From positions 38,702 to 102,701 of the forward strand of contig JAPWHF010000014.1 of NCBI GenBank assembly GCA_027214125.1: 64,000 nt of DNA, read 5' to 3'. Of the stretch, positions 62,682 to 64,000 are shown piece by piece. How positions within the stretch are numbered: position 1 is the first letter of the stretch; the number at the start of each line of letters is the position of its first letter. The position numbers and the translations under genes were made by a program. The notes beneath the pieces were generated by a model. The model had not been told where the DNA came from and searched no databases. It saw nothing but the letters and a program-made list of their open reading frames with translations. Origin of the DNA: Zoogloeaceae bacterium G21618-S1. GTDB lineage: Bacteria > Pseudomonadota > Gammaproteobacteria > Burkholderiales > Rhodocyclaceae.

Positions 62682-62867
62682 GGCGGGGTTCCGGAGAAAT
62701 CGTGGTGCAGACAATACCGGAGCGCGAGCCACCGCGGATTGATCGAAGTCGAGAATCGGAGTTGTACCGTTCAGCACTTGAACCGGCGGGTCGGGGCACG
62801 GCATTGACTTCATTGTGTCCCGGGGGACGCAGTGCGTCGCCCGGGGGCCATGCCTGATCAAACGACG

Positions 62868-62889
62868 GTGCCGGGACGCACCCCGGCAC
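62868..62889. terminator. Hairpin downstream of the TfoX-like gene
   Basis: GTGCCGGG and CCCGGCAC are perfect arms around a six-base loop, 22 bases beyond the TfoX-like stop on the minus strand. A second hairpin (CCCGGG...CCCGGG, 62819-62845, 12-bp stem with one mismatch) follows. Both may end transcription from the right. Confidence 0.5.
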
Positions 62890-62910
62890 GCAAGTTTTGA
62901 GCGACGCGGA

Positions 62911-63249
62911 CTAGCCTCGCGTGCCTTTCACGAACGCCAGCGACGCCTGAAACACCTCAACATCGAGCGCGTAATCCGCCGCGTCAGCGTGGTCGATCTG
63001 CACCCACTCTTTCGAACTCGGCATGCCACCGGGTTGAAAGGGCACGACGTCGCCCCGCGAAAACTGCAGCTCGATCGCCATGGCCGCCGACACGCGTATA
63101 CCGACGCCGTTGCCGCTAATGCAGGCGAACATCTTGTCGGACACAAGATAGGCGTCAAGCCCGCCAATTTTTTTCGCCTTCACGCCCGGCAGCTTGAGAA
63201 GAACGTCGTCGATTTGTTGCTTTCGGGTGTCGGGGATACTGGTAGCCAA
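62911..63249 (-). CDS. TfoX/Sxy N-terminal-like small protein
   Basis: A 112-residue protein with the pattern DDVLLKLPGVKAKKIGGLDA, then YLVSDKMFACISGNGVGIRV and PFQPGGMPSSKEWVQID, resembling TfoX N-terminal/MmcQ-YjbR-like domains. TTG 63249 is preferred: GGAG lies 6-9 bases upstream, and homologues start near this point; a GTG at 63288 is the alternative. It is read in the same direction as the cassette gene to its right and may be the terminal gene of the cassette array. Confidence 0.55.
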   Translation of the reverse strand: MATSIPDTRKQQIDDVLLKLPGVKAKKIGGLDAYLVSDKMFACISGNGVGIRVSAAMAIELQFSRGDVVPFQPGGMPSSKEWVQIDHADAADYALDVEVFQASLAFVKGTRG

Positions 63250-63431
63250 GGGAACTCCGTGGGGTGTCGCTGAAAAGGGTTGGAACACCTGCTTTGATAC
63301 GCGAGAGACGCCGCGACTGCAAGGAAATCATGCCGAGGTCGGGTGATGTTGTGAGGCACGGGGCAGGTCAGTGCCGGTGTGGGTTTCCGGTTTCGACCCG
63401 TTGCTGACATTGGAGAATTGAAAAAGCTGAC

Positions 63432-63524
63432 GCTCAACGTCTGAGTTGAGGGGCAGCTGGAGCGAAGCGGAGGGAACCAAAATGCGCAGCATTTTGGCTG
63501 TCCCGCTCGAACGATGGGTTAGGC
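63432..63524 (-). repeat. attC-like integron recombination site (1)
   Basis: On the minus strand the site begins GCCTAAC (63524-63518) and ends GTTGAGC (63438-63432), matching RYYYAAC and GTTRRRY. Between them are nested imperfect repeats and a perfect CCAAAATGC/GCATTTTGG hairpin. At 93 bp it is within the attC size range. The stop codon of the adjacent cassette gene (TAA, 63521-63519) lies in GCCTAAC, a common cassette feature. Confidence 0.8.
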
Positions 63525-63911
63525 ACGATTGACACTTCGATACCCCCAATATATTGGCAATACCACGAAGAAGGAAAGCGCGAAATCCATTGTGAATAGC
63601 GCGCCGATGCCAAAACAGCCGGACAAAGCGAACAAAATTACGGCAACAGCTTTTGAACGAGCAAGGCCGAGCAAATATGCGACACCTAGGATCGCGCAGG
63701 AACAAGGGAGAGCCGCAAGCCACACAAACATTAGGCGAGAAGGATTCTCTTGGGAGAATAGGTACGCCAGTGAGCTGGTAGCTGATTCAGTGGCCGACAT
63801 GCTTGAGGGTGTGGCTACAAAAAGAATGAGATACCACATAGGCAGAAAGGCTAATGCGGCTAGAAGTGAAAGCAAGCCAGCAACATTGTTCGGAGATCGA
63901 AGGAACGCCAT
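63519..63911 (-). CDS. Integron cassette gene: small membrane protein
   Basis: A 130-residue protein with about four membrane helices (AGLLSLLAALAFLPMWYLIL, LMFVWLAALPCSCAILGVAY, ALSGCFGIGALFTMDFALSF). No family is recognised. ATG 63911 comes 8 bases after the end of the attC site to its right, and its stop codon lies inside the next attC site. Its base composition is clearly poorer in G+C than the flanking chromosome. All three features are typical of integron gene cassettes. Confidence 0.7.
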   Translation of the reverse strand: MAFLRSPNNVAGLLSLLAALAFLPMWYLILFVATPSSMSATESATSSLAYLFSQENPSRLMFVWLAALPCSCAILGVAYLLGLARSKAVAVILFALSGCFGIGALFTMDFALSFFVVLPIYWGYRSVNRA

Positions 63912-63919
63912 GCGGAAGT

Positions 63920-63986
63920 GCCTAACGTTTGAATTCACAGGCCTGCGCGGCTTTTTGCGCAGGTCCGGTGGAATGATGAGTTAGAG
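63920..63986 (-). repeat. attC-like integron recombination site (2)
   Basis: On the minus strand it ends in a perfect GTTAGGC (63926-63920) and begins CTCTAAC (63986-63980), which departs from RYYYAAC only at the first base. The inner arms CCTGCGC and GCGCAGG form a strong hairpin. At 67 bp it belongs to the preceding cassette, whose gene lies beyond the window. The integrase gene, if present, should lie to the right. Confidence 0.75.
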
Positions 63987-64000
63987 GCTGCGGAGGCATA

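Noticed and set aside
62819..62845. Third attC site
   Set aside because: It is a simple 12-bp hairpin without RYYYAAC or GTTRRRY ends, so it fits a terminator-like structure better.

Overview
The window (about 65% G+C) looks like a chromosomal segment from a motile, denitrifying, polyhydroxyalkanoate-storing betaproteobacterium. Polar-type flagellar genes under sigma-54 and sigma-28, phasins, nitrate uptake, a copper nitrite reductase cluster and an FNR/NorR regulatory layer together suggest the Rhodocyclales (Azoarcus/Thauera/Denitromonas-like). That placement is inferred from gene content, not from a marker gene. No rRNA, tRNA, CRISPR array or intact insertion sequence was seen.

Layout. 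1-7.4 kb: the tail of flhF, a degenerate flhG/fleN, fliA and motC. An arsenic module (arsR-arsC-acr3) and a chemoreceptor then separate motC from motD, and motD has its own sigma-54 promoter. 7.4-10.5 kb: an FNR-box bacteriohemerythrin, a Gate-domain membrane protein, an Lrp regulator and an amino-acid binding protein. 10.8-16.3 kb: parC and parE with a branched-chain-type binding protein gene between them. 16.4-29.5 kb: HD hydrolase, flgN, flgM (sigma-28 promoter) and flgA on the minus strand, then flgBCDEFGHIJ (sigma-54 promoter) and flgKL (second sigma-54 promoter) on the plus strand. Two long inverted-repeat (REP-like) elements sit in this cluster, one of them inside the 5' coding region of flgI.

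29.5-34 kb: small proteins and a fused TRAP permease. 34-38.1 kb: nasT (ANTAR antiterminator) and an nrtABD-type nitrate transporter. The transporter leader carries an NtrC-like site, a sigma-54 promoter, two A1/G4 hexaloop hairpins and a terminator, a complete NasT target. 38.2-44.3 kb: a dCACHE chemoreceptor, DUF302, YeeE/YedE, DUF2007, and a divergent MFS/LysR pair. 44.3-46.6 kb: fliOPQR on the minus strand without fliM or fliN beside it. 46.7-48.8 kb: a DUF1415 protein and two phasin-type proteins, the first behind a strong sigma-70 promoter flanked by TGC/GCA-rich palindromes.

48.9-54.5 kb: an MscS channel, an unusual pair (a protein resembling the N-terminal half of ISL3 transposases without a catalytic domain, plus a DUF6976-type protein), a GFA protein and a lipoprotein gamma-glutamyltransferase. 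54.6-59.5 kb: norR divergent from a four-gene operon (nirK-like reductase, diheme cytochrome c, monoheme cytochrome c, two-domain multicopper oxidase). This is the same gene set as the ncgABC-nirK operon of ammonia oxidizers, here with NorR-type sites, a sigma-54 promoter and an FNR box. 59.5-62.7 kb: FetAB-type exporter, ABM and NIPSNAP proteins and an ArsR regulator. 62.9-64 kb: the end of what appears to be an integron gene-cassette array, with two attC-like sites flanking a small membrane-protein cassette.

The strongest candidates for new biology are the NorR-controlled ncg/nirK operon and the ISL3-like/DUF6976 pair.
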